From the NCBI GenBank assembly GCA_045639085.1, contig JAZUCM010000072.1, positions 1 through 12,092 on the forward strand: a DNA stretch of 12,092 bases, written 5' to 3'. Made by a program: the position numbers and the translations under genes. The notes under the pieces were generated by a model. That model worked only from the letters and a program-made list of their open reading frames with translations. It was not told the DNA's origin and did not search any database. This DNA is from Gastranaerophilus sp045639085. Its GTDB lineage: Bacteria; Cyanobacteriota; Vampirovibrionia; Gastranaerophilales; Gastranaerophilaceae. This document shows positions 11,047-12,092 of the stretch, piece by piece. Numbering within the stretch: position 1 is the first letter of the stretch; each line of letters begins with the position of its first letter.

Positions 11047-12092
11047 CTAACGCAGGACACAGCGCACGAAGCGCACATTTGACTTGAGAACCGAACCGCG
11101 GTTGCCGGAGTACGTGCCAACGCCCAAAGCTCTGTCTGCGCTGAAACCCGAGCCAGACCAGAAGTGCGCGGAAACGGTTAAGTTGATTAAATCTTTGTTT
11201 ATCAACATCGCTGAAAGTTCGTCAATATTAGGAATTCTACTTTCAGGGTTTTGTGCTGTGCACAAACTTGCTGCGCCTGCCCAAGCAGAAGTTCCGGCGT
11301 CTTCACTGTATGATGGCATTGGGGCGACTACAATCGGGTCATATGAGTTAAATGAGGTAATAAAGCCCATATCCTTACCAATTGTATTTGGGCCTTTATT
11401 TCCATTCAAATCGTAAACAAAGTTTACACACATTGTTGCCTCTGGAAAACCAAATACGTTGCCGTATTGAGTAAGGCTAGCTTCGTTTAAATATTCGTAT
11501 TTGCAAGATTGATTGTAATATGCAACAATACTTTCACCATTCTGAGTTTCAAATGCCGCGGCTTTAGTATCCATTGTTGAATATGAACTGCCTGAATATG
11601 CTGCGCTTCTAAACCAACTGCTTAGTTCATACAATGTTGTTGGTAATGTCTTTTGGCTGCCTAACATGTCCGTGTAACTTGCCTGAATACCACAATCTGC
11701 CAAATGTGCGTTATCACAAATATTGTTAATTTTTAGAACTTTACTCAAGCCCTCGGTTAGAAAACTTTCCGTTGCTGTGTCAGTAACAGTTGTTGAACCG
11801 TCTTCGTCTGTTGTTACGGTCAATGTTCCATAGCCCGCAATCTGTGGCATCATGGCAATGGCTTGGGACATACGCGCGTAAAGTGCTTTACGTTGTGTGT
11901 TCCAAGTTCGTTCGTTGATGTTCGCCATTAGTGATGGCAGAGTGATTGCGGCAACGACACCGATGATTGTGAGGGAGAGTAAAATCTCCGCCATTGTAAA
12001 CGCGTGGCCGCGAGGCGATAGGGCGTTAGGTTGATAGGGCGATAGGGCATTATGGGAATTTAACCCGCGCGCGTACGCCACGTTTGAATTTT
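11047..12092 (-). CDS. Type IV prepilin-like protein C (5' end beyond window)
   Basis: Third member of the family. The frame is open to the window edge. The only start candidate before the cleavage site is a GTG (12079-12081, giving 344 aa) without room to show a ribosome-binding site, so the true start probably lies further right. Predicted cleavage is G-H-A|F-T-M-A-E, again with Ala at -1 as in gene A. The N-terminal 50 mature residues are nearly identical to genes A and B, and N-N-I-C and D-L-N-G-N-K-G-P-N are kept. From there it is the most diverged of the three, and its C-terminus (F-W-S-G-S-G, S-G-N-R, K-S-N, V-R-C-V-L-R) keeps only the scaffold. The leader contains the repeated peptide N-A-L-S-P. 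Function as for the paralogues. Confidence 0.82.
   Translation of the reverse strand, partial: NSNVAYARGLNSHNALSPYQPNALSPRGHAFTMAEILLSLTIIGVVAAITLPSLMANINERTWNTQRKALYARMSQAIAMMPQIAGYGTLTVTTDEDGSTTVTDTATESFLTEGLSKVLKINNICDNAHLADCGIQASYTDMLGSQKTLPTTLYELSSWFRSAAYSGSSYSTMDTKAAAFETQNGESIVAYYNQSCKYEYLNEASLTQYGNVFGFPEATMCVNFVYDLNGNKGPNTIGKDMGFITSFNSYDPIVVAPMPSYSEDAGTSAWAGAASLCTAQNPESRIPNIDELSAMLINKDLINLTVSAHFWSGSGFSADRALGVGTYSGNRGSVLKSNVRFVRCVLR
12017..12048 (-). repeat. Short tandem-like repeats in the leader of pilin gene C
   Basis: GATAGGGC occurs three times on the plus strand (12017-12024, 12033-12040, 12041-12048), encoding the repeated N-A-L-S-P motif on the minus strand. They sit entirely before the predicted cleavage site and, like the repeat in gene A, would be discarded on processing. 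Confidence 0.6.

Noticed and set aside
1..12092. CRISPR array, tRNA, rRNA, transposase, integrase or reverse transcriptase
   Set aside because: I looked for regularly spaced repeats, cloverleaf ends and catalytic motifs of these enzymes and found none; the repeats present are few and irregular.

Overview
The window looks like a chromosomal segment of a diderm (Gram-negative-type) bacterium. The evidence is a complete TonB-ExbB-ExbD-ExbD energy-transducing operon, two proteins with Sec signal peptides, and three prepilin-like genes with type IV (class III) leader sequences. Base composition is moderate to AT-rich and promoters are of sigma-70 type. The rpsF-ssb-rpsR order without a following rplI, the TonB C-terminal domain style, and pilins carrying a D-x-NG-x-KGPN-x-x-GKD motif remind me of uncultured gut lineages, with Vampirovibrionia/Gastranaerophilales as my first guess. 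I cannot prove this from the window and hold it at low confidence.

Layout, left to right. Bases 1-90 hold the edge of a repeated promoter/leader module firing leftward out of the window. Next come a bidirectional terminator and the minus-strand operon rpsF-ssb-rpsR, whose promoter overlaps the stop codon of dapF. dapF (diaminopimelate epimerase) is followed by pilin-like gene A with its terminator and its own copy of the module. A single plus-strand gene for a 605-aa coiled-coil protein diverges from that module. Pilin-like gene B, again with a module copy plus a second, closer promoter, precedes the minus-strand operon tonB-exbB-exbD-exbD. Two related exported proteins, one with a glycine zipper, form a two-gene unit. 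Pilin-like gene C runs off the right edge.

Functionally the window mixes housekeeping genes (ribosome, ssDNA binding, lysine/peptidoglycan precursor) with an envelope block: proton-motive-force coupling to the outer membrane, exported beta-rich proteins, and a paralogous family of prepilin-like proteins. The pilin-like proteins share a nearly constant N-terminal half and end in a variable, lectin-like (DUF1566/Lcl-type) C-terminus.

The most interesting structure is the repeated module upstream of pilin-like genes: a strong promoter whose -35 box lies inside a GGGGC/GCCCC dyad in two copies, then a short leader reading frame interrupted by a poly-G tract (10 G in one copy, an interrupted 11-nt tract in another), then a conserved leader carrying a perfect anti-Shine-Dalgarno. 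The three possible frames after the poly-G tract of gene A lead to fusion with the pilin, an early stop, or a stop two bases before the pilin ATG. This suggests, but does not prove, a phase-variable translational switch. A second striking feature is a mobile-type palindromic repeat inserted in frame in the cleavable prepilin leader of gene A.
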